Assembly (NCBI GenBank): GCA_900556945.1
Contig: USQP01000013.1
Coordinates: forward strand, 1-10,737
Origin: an uncultured Clostridium sp.
Lineage (GTDB): Bacteria > Bacillota > Clostridia > TANB77 > CAG-508
DNA: 10,737 nucleotides
Direction: 5' to 3'
The notes beneath the pieces were generated by a model that ran no database searches, was not told where the DNA came from, and worked only from the letters and a program-made list of their open reading frames with translations. Numbering within the stretch: the stretch's first letter is position 1; every line of letters starts with the position of its first letter. This document shows, piece by piece, positions 1 through 7,670 of the stretch. The position numbers were made by a program, and so were the translations under genes.

Positions 1-48
1 CGAGATTACTACGCGTCTCGTGGGCTCGGAGATGTGTATAAGAGACAG
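1..48 (+). other. Nextera-type sequencing adapter (artefact)
   Basis: This is library adapter, not genome. Positions 1-6 match the end of the P7 primer region, 7-14 (TACTACGC) sit where the 8-base i7 index belongs, 15-29 are the Nextera read-2 sequence and 30-48 are the Tn5 mosaic end AGATGTGTATAAGAGACAG. The real sequence starts at 49. Any protein that starts at position 20 carries a ten-residue peptide (MGSEMCIRDR) encoded by adapter, and this must be removed. Confidence 0.98.
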
Positions 49-697
49 ATATGGTACAACAGTTCAAGACTTAATGAATACGAATTTATCCTTAGACCCC
101 TATCATTTAAGAATTGGACAACAAATTTATATTTATCCAAATTCTAATAATTATTGGATCAGTATTCATCAAGTAAATTTATCAAATAACATGAATTTAG
201 CATGGATTGAACACATTTTGTGGACCCGTATGCTTTTAATTAGTATAGCTGAAAGCCTAAATGATTTAGACGCTACCAAAGCTCGTTTATTAGAAAATCC
301 AAAGGATATTGCAAATATTTTTAAAAAATACTATGGAAACAATATTGCAAATACCATTCAAAAATTGCTGACAGAACATTTAGTAATTGGAGGAGATTTG
401 ATTGTTGCCTTAAAAAATAATAATCAAAAATTAGCTTCCGAACTAAATACAAAATGGTATAAAAATGCTGATGATATGGCTGATGCTTTTAGTAGTATAA
501 ATCCTTTTTACCCGAAAGAAGAAGTCCGTCATATGTTGTATGAACATTTAAAATTAACAACCAATGAAGTTACAGCTCGTTTAAGGAAAGACTATCAAGC
601 AGATATTAAAGCTTATGATTTAGTTCAGAAAGAAATTTTAGAAATGTCACAATTTTTTGTAGATGGAATCGTAAAACAATTTCCTGATTTATTCTAA
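49..697 (+). CDS. LysM-domain protein, 3' part (5' end missing)
   Basis: About 215 genuine residues of a longer protein cut by the contig end; the first whole codon is Tyr at 50. Residues 1-30 look like the second half of a LysM peptidoglycan-binding domain (a TTVQDLMNTN helix, then LRIGQQIYIYP). After a short Asn-rich linker comes an alpha-helical domain of about 165 residues. It contains the strings ILWTRMLLISIAESL, ENPKDIANIFKKYYG, HLVIGGDLIVALK and NPFYPKEEVRHMLYEHL. From memory, similar domains occur with LysM in Clostridium and Paenibacillus proteins, some of them misannotated as acetylglutamate kinase; I see no kinase motifs. A cell-wall or spore-surface protein is likely, but the helical domain's function is unknown. 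The gene ends in TAA and converges on tcdA. It has no in-frame CGG codon. Confidence 0.8.
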
Positions 698-707
698 ATA
701 AATTAAT

Positions 708-737
708 AGAGGAGAATCCTGATTCGATTTCTCCTCT
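708..737. terminator. Inverted repeat between convergent genes, probable terminator
   Basis: A perfect 9-bp inverted repeat, AGAGGAGAA / TTCTCCTCT, with a 12-nt loop, lies 10 bases after the LysM gene stop and 15 bases before the end of tcdA. A T-run follows on the + strand only after a 9-base gap (GTTTTTATTATTTTT), so it is not a textbook intrinsic terminator. Its position between converging genes makes a terminator, possibly bidirectional, the best reading. Confidence 0.6.
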
Positions 738-752
738 CCATACACGTTTTTA

Positions 753-1508
753 TTATTTTTCCTTTATGATATCTTTTACTACCTCACTGGCTATAATTAG
801 ACCAGCTACTGAGGGAACAAATGATATACTTCCTGGAACTTGATTTCTTGTTGTGCACTTCCTTACTGTCCCAGGAGGACATATACAGCCTGTTTTGCAA
901 CTACTATTTTCTATTTCATTTGGTTTTATTGGTTCTTCTTTTGAATAAACTACTTTTAGACTTTTTATTTCTCTTTTTCTTAATTCTTTTCTCATAATTT
1001 TTGCTAAAGGACATATGCTAGTTTTATAAATATCAGCTACTTCAAATTTAGTTGGATCTAGTTTGTTTCCTGTTCCCATACTAGATATAATGGGAATTTC
1101 TAATTTATTTGCTCTTACTACTAATTCAATTTTTGCTGTTAGGGTATCAACTGCATCTATTACATAATCAACAGTATCATCTAGAATTTCTCTACTATCT
1201 GGCATAAAAAACTCCTGATATGTCTCTACATTTGCATGAGGGTTAATTTCTAAAATTCTTTCTTTTGCCACCTCCACTTTAAGTTTTCCAACTGTTTTTC
1301 TTGTCGCAATAATTTGTCTATTTAAATTTGTTAGAGATACTTTATCATCATCTACTAATATAAAGTTTTCTATCCCTGCTCTTACTAGTCCTTCGACTAC
1401 AAAAGAACCTACCCCTCCTATTCCAAATATAGCTACTTTTGCTTTTTGCAATTTTTCTATTCCATCTTTTCCTATTAATAATTCTGTTCGTGAGAATTGA
1501 TTTAACAT
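753..1508 (-). CDS. tcdA: tRNA threonylcarbamoyladenosine dehydratase (TcdA/CsdL, ThiF/E1-like)
   Basis: A 251-residue ThiF/MoeB/E1-like protein. It has the nucleotide-binding GIGGVGS (29-35), the acidic VDDD (about 52-55), NLNRQ (61-65) and a TSICPLAKIMRKELRK segment, which together match TcdA rather than MoeB or ThiF. TcdA uses ATP to dehydrate t6A37 to the cyclic form ct6A in ANN-decoding tRNAs. A Cys-rich stretch, SSCKTGCICPPGTVRKC, near residues 200-220 resembles the version common in Clostridia. Length is normal for the family. The start ATG has an AAAGGA-type site upstream with rather long spacing. It appears to be a single-gene unit with its own promoter. In E. coli the homologue is linked to the CsdA/CsdE sulfur system, which fits a window rich in sulfur-transfer genes. 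No in-frame CGG codon is present. Confidence 0.92.
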   Translation of the reverse strand: MLNQFSRTELLIGKDGIEKLQKAKVAIFGIGGVGSFVVEGLVRAGIENFILVDDDKVSLTNLNRQIIATRKTVGKLKVEVAKERILEINPHANVETYQEFFMPDSREILDDTVDYVIDAVDTLTAKIELVVRANKLEIPIISSMGTGNKLDPTKFEVADIYKTSICPLAKIMRKELRKREIKSLKVVYSKEEPIKPNEIENSSCKTGCICPPGTVRKCTTRNQVPGSISFVPSVAGLIIASEVVKDIIKEK

Positions 1509-1545
1509 CTTAACTTTTATTCCTTTCTTACGTTACAAATCTATC

Positions 1546-1567
1546 TGTGATTTACTAGATTATCACA
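1546..1567 (-). repeat. Small hairpin in the tcdA leader
   Basis: TGTGAT / ATCACA, 6 bp with a 10-nt loop, lies between the tcdA promoter and its start codon. It could be an operator or a leader hairpin. It is short enough to arise by chance in AT-rich DNA. Confidence 0.3.
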
Positions 1568-1588
1568 ATCTATTTTTTCTTACTAATT

Positions 1589-1619
1589 ATTATATACCTT
1601 ATAAAAGGTATCTTGTCAA
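1589..1619 (-). promoter_or_regulatory. Probable tcdA promoter
   Basis: On the - strand TTGACA (1619-1614) is followed by TATAAT (1594-1589) with a 19-nt spacer, or by TATATA (1596-1591) with a 17-nt spacer. It lies about 80 nt upstream of tcdA. The -35 box is half of the palindrome TGTCAATTGACA (1614-1625), so a TTGACA also faces the other way. Confidence 0.6.
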
Positions 1620-1657
1620 TTGACATTTAATATTTATTTGTATGACTATTTCCAAAT

Positions 1658-1686
1658 TTGCAAAATTATGTAAAATAGTATATAAT
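1658..1686 (+). promoter_or_regulatory. Probable promoter of the 307-aa unknown gene
   Basis: TTGCAA (1658-1663), a 17-nt spacer and TATAAT (1681-1686) lie about 65 nt upstream of the start codon at 1752. The consensus TTGACA at 1620-1625 has no good -10 box at 17 nt (TGACTA), so this pair is the better candidate. Confidence 0.55.
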
Positions 1687-1751
1687 TTAATTGTAACCAC
1701 ACACTGGTTCGTTGAAAAAAGCAATTAAATAACTTTTAAGGAGGACACATC

Positions 1752-2675
1752 ATGTTTGTAAAAAAGCATTTTTTCAATTATCCAATATCAAAGGGTTCTG
1801 TCAAAGTTGGAACTTTTAAATTAGAAGGTTTCGATGAAGTCATGACAGACGGAGTTTTGCTTATTGAGAAAAGGGACGAGCATTATAATTTTTATCTTCC
1901 TTCTCTCGAAGCTACTGATTCTTTAGATGTGAATATCTTATGCATATTCTCCAATATTGAAGAATATGTATATGAAAATGAATTGCTGTTCATAAAGAAA
2001 GAACATAATGGTAAGTTTATTTTTATCGTTATAGAACCCAATTCATTTTGTTGGCATCTTACAGAAGAGAACTTACCAGAAAAGCTGGAATCTGCTCCTA
2101 AAATCCCCTGTATGAAAGACTCAGAAGTCACTTTTTTTGACTTTGACTTTTTTCATGGGATTTCTATTGAAATCGATAAAACAAACTATTTTATCAATTT
2201 TAATAATGGTAGATTGGGTGTTAAAAAGATAGAAGGATTCTTGGAACCTTCAAAGATTTTTAATACTGTAATTGTTGTTAGTAAATTCCCAAACTTCAAA
2301 TACTTTTTTGAAGACGGAATCAAAAGTACAACTTTTTCTGCGATTAAACAATTTGATTCCAACTTTTATCCGTATATTGACCCCGAACGCTATACAGGAT
2401 ATCTCTGTTATAATGATTTGGGGCAAATTAAAGCCCTTCGAATTGGCATGGACATACCCAATTCTAGCGATTTTGACTATTCCTATTCAGTGGAATTTGA
2501 TAAGCCCTTACGAGAAATCAAATTTTTAAACCGAGATGTCAAATCTTATGTAGATGGTATCCTTCCAAGATATGCCGTTGATATTTGGGCAATTGAAACA
2601 ATTGATTCTGAGAAGAAATATTTCCTCCAAGAAATTGGAGAAAATCCCTTCTCGAAAGTAGTAGACAAAATTTAA
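1752..2675 (+). CDS. Unrecognised 307-aa protein
   Basis: I do not recognise a family. The start is well supported by AAGGAGG at 1738-1744, 7 nt before the ATG. The protein is soluble-looking, rich in Phe, Tyr, Asp, Glu and Lys, with no signal peptide or membrane segment. It has many short alternating beta-like stretches (for example FIFIVIEPNSFCW and TVIVVSKFPNFKYFF), suggesting a mostly beta fold. Codon choice differs somewhat from the neighbours, with more C-ending codons such as GAC, CCC, CTC and CGC. It is the only complete gene on the + strand and is closed by a strong terminator. These points are compatible with an acquired gene, but that is an inference. It has no in-frame CGG. Confidence 0.75.
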   Translation: MFVKKHFFNYPISKGSVKVGTFKLEGFDEVMTDGVLLIEKRDEHYNFYLPSLEATDSLDVNILCIFSNIEEYVYENELLFIKKEHNGKFIFIVIEPNSFCWHLTEENLPEKLESAPKIPCMKDSEVTFFDFDFFHGISIEIDKTNYFINFNNGRLGVKKIEGFLEPSKIFNTVIVVSKFPNFKYFFEDGIKSTTFSAIKQFDSNFYPYIDPERYTGYLCYNDLGQIKALRIGMDIPNSSDFDYSYSVEFDKPLREIKFLNRDVKSYVDGILPRYAVDIWAIETIDSEKKYFLQEIGENPFSKVVDKI

Positions 2676-2685
2676 TTGCTAACAT

Positions 2686-2740
2686 AAACCAAACCTAATA
2701 GTTTCACTATAATTAGTATAACTATCCGGTTTGGTTTTTT
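2686..2740 (+). terminator. Strong intrinsic terminator
   Basis: AAACCAAACC (2686-2695) pairs with GGTTTGGTTT (2728-2737), with an inner ATAGTT / AACTAT stem, and runs directly into T residues to 2740. It sits 11 nt after the unknown gene's stop. It also lies just past the end of the converging metK and may partly serve that strand. Confidence 0.88.
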
Positions 2741-2743
2741 CTA

Positions 2744-3886
2744 TTATAATTTAATTACTCTTTCCCAATTTAAATCCTCTTTTCCAAAATGCCCATAATT
2801 CGTTGTCTTTTTATAAATTGGTTTTTTTAAATCTAAATAATTTATAATTCCTCTTGGTGTTAAATCAAACTTATTCTCAATTTTAGCGACAATTTCTTCT
2901 TCTGAAATGGTATTGGTTCCAAACGTATCTACATAAATAGAAACTGGTTTTGCAACTCCTATTGCATAAGAAAATTGTATCTCACATTTTTTAGCATAAC
3001 CATTTGCAACTACGTTCTTAGCAAGAAACCTCGCCATATAAGCTGCAGACCTGTCCACCTTTGTTGCATCTTTTCCTGAAAAGGCTCCACCCCCGTGTCT
3101 TGCATATCCTCCATAGGTATCTACTATAATTTTTCTTCCTGTTAAACCACTATCTCCCAAAGGTCCTCCAATTACAAACCTTCCTGTTGGATTGATAAAA
3201 TATCTTGTTTTTTCGTCTAGTAATTTTTGTGGTACTACTTCGCTTATTACTTTTTCTTTGATATCTCTTTTTAAGGTTTCTAAATCTACTTCTTCTTTAT
3301 GCTGAGTAGATATTACTATGGTATCTACTCGAATTGGTTGATTGTCATCATATTCTACTGTAACTTGTACTTTTCCATCTGGTCTTAAATAAGAAATTAG
3401 ATTTTGCTTTCTTACTTCTGATAATTTTTTTGCCAATTTATGTGCTAAAGAAATTGGTAGTGGCATAAATTCTTTTGTTTCATCACAAGCAAACCCAAAC
3501 ATAATTCCTTGATCTCCTGCTCCTTCGGAGTCAACTTTTTCTCCTTCTTTACTCTCTAATGCTTTATCTACTCCCAAAGCAATATCAGGAGATTGTTTTG
3601 AAATACTAATGGTTATTTTACAAGTTCTGTAATCCATATCTAATTCACTATTATCATATCCTATTTCTTTAATGGCTTGTCTTACCACTTTTTCTATGTC
3701 AACTTCTGCTGTTGATGTAATTTCTCCTGTAATAAATATTTGTCCTTTTCCTGCAACTGTTTCACATGCTACCCTAGCATTTTCGTCTTTTGCTAAATAG
3801 CTATCCAAAATGCTATCTGATATATAATCACATAGTTTATCTGGATGTCCTTCTGTTACACTTTCTGATGTGAATAATTTTTTCAT
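2744..3886 (-). CDS. metK: S-adenosylmethionine synthase
   Basis: A 380-residue MetK that makes S-adenosylmethionine from methionine and ATP in the cytosol, working as a tetramer with Mg2+ and K+. Family motifs are intact: SVTEGHPDK at the N-terminus (His14, Asp16), [27 protein letters not shown], and the phosphate-binding loop GGGAFSGKD. Length is at the short end for bacterial MetK (about 380-400). The ATG start is followed at once by the conserved [12 protein letters not shown], and an AAAGGA-type site lies upstream. It is preceded by a SAM-I riboswitch and a consensus promoter, so its product shuts off its own transcription. The frame is clean, with no in-frame CGG. Confidence 0.97.
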   Translation of the reverse strand: MKKLFTSESVTEGHPDKLCDYISDSILDSYLAKDENARVACETVAGKGQIFITGEITSTAEVDIEKVVRQAIKEIGYDNSELDMDYRTCKITISISKQSPDIALGVDKALESKEGEKVDSEGAGDQGIMFGFACDETKEFMPLPISLAHKLAKKLSEVRKQNLISYLRPDGKVQVTVEYDDNQPIRVDTIVISTQHKEEVDLETLKRDIKEKVISEVVPQKLLDEKTRYFINPTGRFVIGGPLGDSGLTGRKIIVDTYGGYARHGGGAFSGKDATKVDRSAAYMARFLAKNVVANGYAKKCEIQFSYAIGVAKPVSIYVDTFGTNTISEEEIVAKIENKFDLTPRGIINYLDLKKPIYKKTTNYGHFGKEDLNWERVIKL

Positions 3887-3940
3887 ATTAGTTCATTCCT
3901 TTCTTTGTTTATTTTTGCATATATGTTAACAATATTTTCT

Positions 3941-3976
3941 AAAACAAAAACCTTTGCACAATTAAGTACAAAGGTT
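3941..3976 (-). terminator. Riboswitch expression-platform terminator
   Basis: On the - strand AACCTTTG pairs with CAAAGGTT (8 bp, 12-nt loop), followed by TTTGTTTT. It lies directly downstream of the SAM-I aptamer, about 60 nt before metK. The competing fold is visible: GTACTT at the start of the loop can pair with AAGTAC in the 3' strand of P4 (4009-4014 on the + strand), which would break the terminator when SAM is absent. The exact antiterminator is my inference. Confidence 0.85.
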
Positions 3977-3997
3977 AACCATTCTGATCTTTTAAAT

Positions 3998-4101
3998 CAT
4001 CATCCAAAGTACTTAAAATTACTTTGTCGGTATTAGCACCTTGTTTGTAACAGGTTGCTGTGGAGTCGTAAAGCCGATTCTCTCGTCCACTCTTGATAAC
4101 A
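3998..4101 (-). ncRNA. SAM-I (S-box) riboswitch aptamer
   Basis: Read on the - strand, the core strings of the S-box appear in order: TTATCAAGAGTGG, ATCGGC, ACAGCAACC, GGTGCTAA and ACCGACAAAG. P1 is TGTTATC (4101-4095) with GATGATG (4004-3998), allowing G-U pairs. P4 is CAAAGTA / TACTTTG. The order and the internal-loop sequences match the family; none of the other SAM riboswitch classes fits. SAM binding stabilises P1, so the terminator at 3941-3976 forms and metK is turned off. Confidence 0.95.
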
Positions 4102-4113
4102 TATATGTTTATT

Positions 4114-4142
4114 ATTATAATAGGTTGTTTAGATTATGTCAA
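4114..4142 (-). promoter_or_regulatory. Consensus promoter for the metK riboswitch transcript
   Basis: TTGACA (4142-4137), 17-nt spacer, TATAAT (4119-4114): a perfect sigma-A/sigma-70 promoter. Transcription would start near 4107, just before P1 of the aptamer, which fits. The 4143-4215 gap up to the MFS gene shows no clear terminator. Confidence 0.88.
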
Positions 4143-4215
4143 TACTTTTAAGTAATATTTTACTCTTATACGTATTTTCTTTTTTATTTTTCTAACATAA
4201 TTCTCTGTTCCGCCT

Positions 4216-5475
4216 TTAGTTTTTCTCGCTATACTCTTTTGTCTCATTTATTGTCATAATTTTCTTCATTTTATTAATATAATTATCGTCTTCCCTCTTA
4301 TTTTCATAACCATGTTGTCTCATATAGATTAATCCATATGCTGTTGCTAGTTGAAAAATCATGAAAAATGCTGATAATCCAAACATATATTTTAGACCTA
4401 ATTCATACATTAATCCACAGAAAAACACACCAACTGCTTCACCTAAAAATCGGATTACATATCTAAAATTAGTAAATTGTAATTGATATTCATTTTCAAC
4501 CGAATTTATATATGGTCCATCACAAACATTTTCATATGCTGGTCCAATTAAAATTGACCAAGTAATTGCTATAAAAGTTAATAAAAGATTATCAGAGAAA
4601 AATGCAATGGTATATCCTACAAATCTTATGCCAAATTTTATGGTTATGGTTATATAATCATTCTTGGGTGTTAAATATTTAAGTGCTATGATTCCTAATA
4701 CATCCGAAATCAATCCTATTATTAACAAATAATTGGTAGCTACACTATCCGAAAATTCAAAATAATTAGTTAATGTTAACATCTTTAATCCTAATCCTGT
4801 TGACATTGCCATTGCACTTAAAAAAGCATAAATTAGATATATGATTAACATTTTATCTTTTGAGACATATTTTAATATCGAAAAATCTCTTCTTACATTT
4901 TTTACTGCATTGGGAGATTCTATTTTTAGCATCACCAGTATTGCTATTGCTAGAAAAATATTAGATATCATTAAACATGCATTATAGTCTATATTGGTAC
5001 CTAAAATGCTCTTTCCTATTAATAATCCTCCAACTAAGATTCCTACATCCCTAAATAAATATTCTGTTAATTTTCTTTTGCTATAGACTGTATTGGTTTT
5101 TACGATTGTAGTGATTAATGGGTATATACTTGTTATTACAATATACTCCATTACTATATCAATTACTATGGATAGATTGATTACATTATCAAATCCTGTT
5201 TTATTGAAAAAATATAATAGGATAGAATTTAAAAATTTAATTCCAATAGCAACTGTTATACATCTTTTTAATTTTTCTAATTGTATATGTTTTCCAACAA
5301 ATAGAATTCCAATTACACTTATAAATGTTCCTATACTTATTATATTACTTATCTGTGATGGTATAAAATTATTATCTTGCATCCATAGTTGCCTAAAGTT
5401 CCCCCATAGTCCTATAGATATACTGAAAAGTGCTAGCATAATCAGTATTTTATTTTCGCTTTTTATTTTTTTCAT
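4216..5475 (-). CDS. MFS transporter, 12 membrane segments
   Basis: A 419-residue integral membrane protein with about 12 hydrophobic segments by eye, six before and six after a charged loop near residues 190-210. It has a short Lys-rich N-terminus and a charged C-terminal tail. This is the pattern of a major facilitator superfamily carrier, but the substrate cannot be told. The start at 5475 has a GAGG site 16 nt upstream, which is long; no alternative start is better placed. It follows mnmA on the same strand with an 85-nt gap that holds only weak promoter-like and hairpin sequence. No in-frame CGG; the CGG-like strings inside are split as TCG GAT or TCG GTT. Confidence 0.85.
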   Translation of the reverse strand: MKKIKSENKILIMLALFSISIGLWGNFRQLWMQDNNFIPSQISNIISIGTFISVIGILFVGKHIQLEKLKRCITVAIGIKFLNSILLYFFNKTGFDNVINLSIVIDIVMEYIVITSIYPLITTIVKTNTVYSKRKLTEYLFRDVGILVGGLLIGKSILGTNIDYNACLMISNIFLAIAILVMLKIESPNAVKNVRRDFSILKYVSKDKMLIIYLIYAFLSAMAMSTGLGLKMLTLTNYFEFSDSVATNYLLIIGLISDVLGIIALKYLTPKNDYITITIKFGIRFVGYTIAFFSDNLLLTFIAITWSILIGPAYENVCDGPYINSVENEYQLQFTNFRYVIRFLGEAVGVFFCGLMYELGLKYMFGLSAFFMIFQLATAYGLIYMRQHGYENKREDDNYINKMKKIMTINETKEYSEKN

Positions 5476-5560
5476 TTTGTTTCGTTTGTGTCCTCTCTTC
5501 CTTTTTCGACTTTATTCTACTATAATCTTTAAAAAACTTTTTTAAGCAAAAGTATCAGTT

Positions 5561-6614
5561 TTATATTATTTTTCCTCCACCTAAGACAATATCTCCCACA
5601 TAAAATACTGCTGATTGTCCTGGTGTAATTGCCCTTTGAGGTTCTAAGAAGTTCACTTTTATCTTATCCCCTTCTTGTTTTATTTTTGCTTTTGCTTGCT
5701 TTGATGAATATCTAGTTTTTACTTCTACTTCCATTTCTTCTTTTATATCATCTACTAAAAGTAAATTAATATCTGTTACCGTAATTTCTCTTTTGTATAG
5801 TTCTTTTTCTTCTCCTACAATTACTTCATTTTTCGTTTTATTAAATCCTAGCACAAATAATGGCACCTTATAAGATATTCCAAGACCTTTTCTTTGTCCT
5901 ATTGTGTAATGATATAAGCCTGTATGTTTGCCTAAAATCTCTCCTTTCGAATTTACGATATTTCCTTGTTTAGGCTTGATATTAGAATTGTTTTCTAAGA
6001 ATTTTTTGTAATTACCATCTGGAACGAAACAAATATCTTCACTATCTGGTTTATTAGCTACTCTTAAATTGTTTTCTCTTGCAATTTCTCTTATTTGCTC
6101 TTTACTTTCAAAGTCAGCTAGTGGAAATAATACATGTTTCATTAATTCTTTTGGCATATTCCATAGAACATAACTCTGGTCTTTTTTACCCGCTTTCGAT
6201 TTTTTTAATACCCATTTATGATATTCTTCGCTATATTCTGTTTTCGCATAATGACCTGTTGCTATATAATTACAATCCAATTCTTTTGCCTTTTCCCACA
6301 TATATCCAAATTTCATGTGTTTATTACATTCAATACATGGGTTTGGTGTTTTACAATTAGCATAACAATCAATAAAATCATCTATAATATATTTTCTAAA
6401 ATTTTCTTTACAATCATAGGTAAAGTGTGGTATTCCAATTGAATTGCATACATTTTTTGCGTCTAAATAAGTATTGGTATTGCAACAACTACTACCGGCA
6501 AATAATTCTAGCGTTGTTCCTATTACTTCATATCCTTTTTGTTTTAAGAGTAGTGCTGATACACTGCTATCGACGCCTCCACTCATTCCGAATTAATACT
6601 TTTTTATTTTCCAT
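5561..6614 (-). CDS. mnmA: tRNA-specific 2-thiouridylase MnmA, needs a +1 frameshift
   Basis: MnmA transfers sulfur to U34 of tRNA Lys, Glu and Gln after adenylating the base. The continuous frame begins only at MSGGVDSS (6586), which lacks the first beta strand of the PP-loop and has no ribosome binding site. Upstream, an AGAGGT site sits 10 nt before an ATG at 6614 that encodes MENKKVLI. The next triplet is CGG followed by A. Skipping the C at 6590 joins MENKKVLI to GMSGGVDS, exactly the family's N-terminus, giving 350 residues. In that numbering the PP-loop SGGVDS is 11-16 and the catalytic cysteines are Cys93 (NPCIEC) and Cys195 (DICFVPDG). TGLYHYTIGQRKGLG is intact. Without the shift translation stops 7 codons later at TAG. 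All catalytic residues are present, so this does not look like a dead gene. Confidence 0.93.
6587..6590 (-). other. CGGA +1 recoding site in mnmA
   Basis: Context ATT CGG AAT in the frame of the upstream ATG. The conserved glycine before MSGGVDS requires reading C|GGA. The shifted frame is supported by a good ribosome binding site upstream and by intact family sequence on both sides. Confidence 0.85.
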
Positions 6615-6658
6615 TTTAATTTTGACCTCTATACTTTTTATTTATTATATAAATGGTA

Positions 6659-6692
6659 ATCCCGCTAAATCTTATTTACAATCTAGCGGGAT
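6659..6692. terminator. Inverted repeat after the 121-aa gene
   Basis: ATCCCGCTA / TAGCGGGAT, 9 bp perfect with a 16-nt loop, 13 nt after the stop of the 121-aa gene and 45 nt before mnmA. It lacks a following U-run on the - strand, so it may be a weak terminator or an RNA-processing or stability hairpin that separates the expression of the two genes. Confidence 0.5.
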
Positions 6693-6705
6693 GAAAGAGT
6701 TATAC

Positions 6706-7071
6706 TTACTCTTCTGAAATAAGCAAGCAACAACCATCCTGACCGACAATTCTATAGTAAAGAATTGTGTCGCTTTCAGTTACTAACATTGTTGCACTTT
6801 CTCTATCCTCTCTGAGAAAATCACGAAAATATCCAATAGGAATTGATACAACAACTTTTACTTTTTTGTTCATGGCAATTTTTTTAATTTCCTCTATGTT
6901 TTCTTGATAGACATCCTCTCCCCAAATTGGTATCGATATATCGTCAGAATTTCCATAAACTATTACCTTATCATCATTAGCAGTAGTTTCATATGCCAAT
7001 TCTGCATACCGATATTTTACATCTCCTTCTTCAAAAGGTAAACTTCTTCCCGTCACGAATGTTATTAGCAT
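6706..7071 (-). CDS. Unrecognised 121-aa protein
   Basis: I do not recognise a family. The gene is real by structure: AGAGGG 8 nt before the ATG and a perfect promoter upstream. The protein is small, acidic and soluble, with beta-type strings (KVIVYG, VKVVVSIPIGYF, TILYYRIVG) and a GCCLLISEE C-terminus. It contains the only in-frame CGG in the window that is not followed by A (TAT CGG TAT at 7011-7009). Shifting there would give a stop about 15 codons on, so the CGG appears to be read as a normal codon. It uses more G/C-ending codons (ACG, GTC, CTC, GAG) than its neighbours, so a different origin is possible. Confidence 0.7.
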   Translation of the reverse strand: MLITFVTGRSLPFEEGDVKYRYAELAYETTANDDKVIVYGNSDDISIPIWGEDVYQENIEEIKKIAMNKKVKVVVSIPIGYFRDFLREDRESATMLVTESDTILYYRIVGQDGCCLLISEE

Positions 7072-7119
7072 TTAATGACCCTCTTTCAATAGTATTATAG
7101 CTCTTTTGGCTACGTTTAA

Positions 7120-7148
7120 ATTATAGCAAACTTTCACCTTTATGTCAA
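7120..7148 (-). promoter_or_regulatory. Perfect consensus promoter for the 121-aa gene
   Basis: TTGACA (7148-7143), 17-nt spacer, TATAAT (7125-7120). The TGA inside the -35 box (7147-7145) is also the stop codon that sufU would use if read in the +1 frame. The promoter starts a transcript with a leader of about 40 nt and could also serve mnmA. Confidence 0.88.
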
Positions 7149-7580
7149 TTTGTTTCATTTAACATTCCGCTCTATTGTATGCCAAGCAAGTAAAGCGCAT
7201 TTTACTCTTGCTGGCATGTTGGATACATTTCTAAAGGCTATAGCATCTTCTAGTTTTTTTAATTCAGCCTCATCAGTTGTTTCTCTTTTTATCATTTCAA
7301 TAAAAGTTTTTATTATTTCTTTTGCTTCTTCTATCGTTTTTCCTTTTAGTGTATCTATCATAATAGAGGTAGAAGCTTGTGAAATCGCACATCCATGTCC
7401 AGAAAAAGCCATGTCCTCTATAATATCTCCATTTAGTTTTAATTCTAATGTGATTTCATCACCACAATTTGGATTATGACCTATTTCACAATAATCTGCA
7501 TTTGCTAATTTCTTTTTGTTATAGGAATTCATACTGTGTTCCATAATTAATTCATTATAAACTTCTGTTAAATCATCCAT
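7145..7580 (-). CDS. sufU: Fe-S assembly protein SufU (possible +1 shift near the end)
   Basis: A SufU/IscU-family protein. In Gram-positive bacteria SufU takes persulfide sulfur from SufS by a zinc-dependent exchange and passes it on. The ligand residues are present: Cys39 and Asp41 in NPNCGDE, Cys64 in SGHGCAIS and Cys128 in PARVKCALLAW. The unshifted frame stops at 7155 as ...HTIERNVK (141 aa). The Arg codon there is CGG followed by A, the same tetranucleotide that breaks sufS and mnmA. Reading C|GGA gives ...HTIEGMLNETN (144 aa), ending at TGA 7147-7145. Both tails are plausible for a variable C-terminus, so the end is uncertain; I give the shifted one. It follows the 51-aa gene after a terminator, separated from its usual partner sufS. 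Confidence 0.88.
7166..7169 (-). other. Candidate CGGA recoding site in sufU
   Basis: Context GAG CGG AAT. The unshifted frame ends 4 codons later (TGA). The shifted frame adds GMLNETN. It matches the other three sites in sequence but, unlike them, no conserved downstream motif proves the shift. Confidence 0.45.
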
Positions 7581-7643
7581 TATCTCTTTACCCTTCTTTT
7601 TTAATTGACATTTTTTTTATTTTATGCTAATATAATAATATAA

Positions 7644-7669
7644 AAGACAAGAGCAAAAGCCCTTATCTT
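7644..7669 (-). terminator. Intrinsic terminator after the 51-aa gene
   Basis: On the - strand AAGATAAGGGC pairs with GCTCTTGTCTT (11 bp, two G-U pairs) around a TTTT loop, followed by TTTATATT. It begins directly after the TAA of the 51-aa gene and isolates it from sufU. Confidence 0.78.
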
Positions 7670-7670
7670 A

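Noticed and set aside
5093..5545. 150-aa reading frame opposite the MFS gene
   Set aside because: It is antisense to the membrane-protein coding sequence and its hydrophobic composition is a by-product of that; no ribosome binding site.
7150..7479. Reading frame opposite sufU, and similar antisense frames at 1892-2131, 6079-6717 and 10457-10639
   Set aside because: They overlap well-supported genes on the other strand and resemble no protein family.
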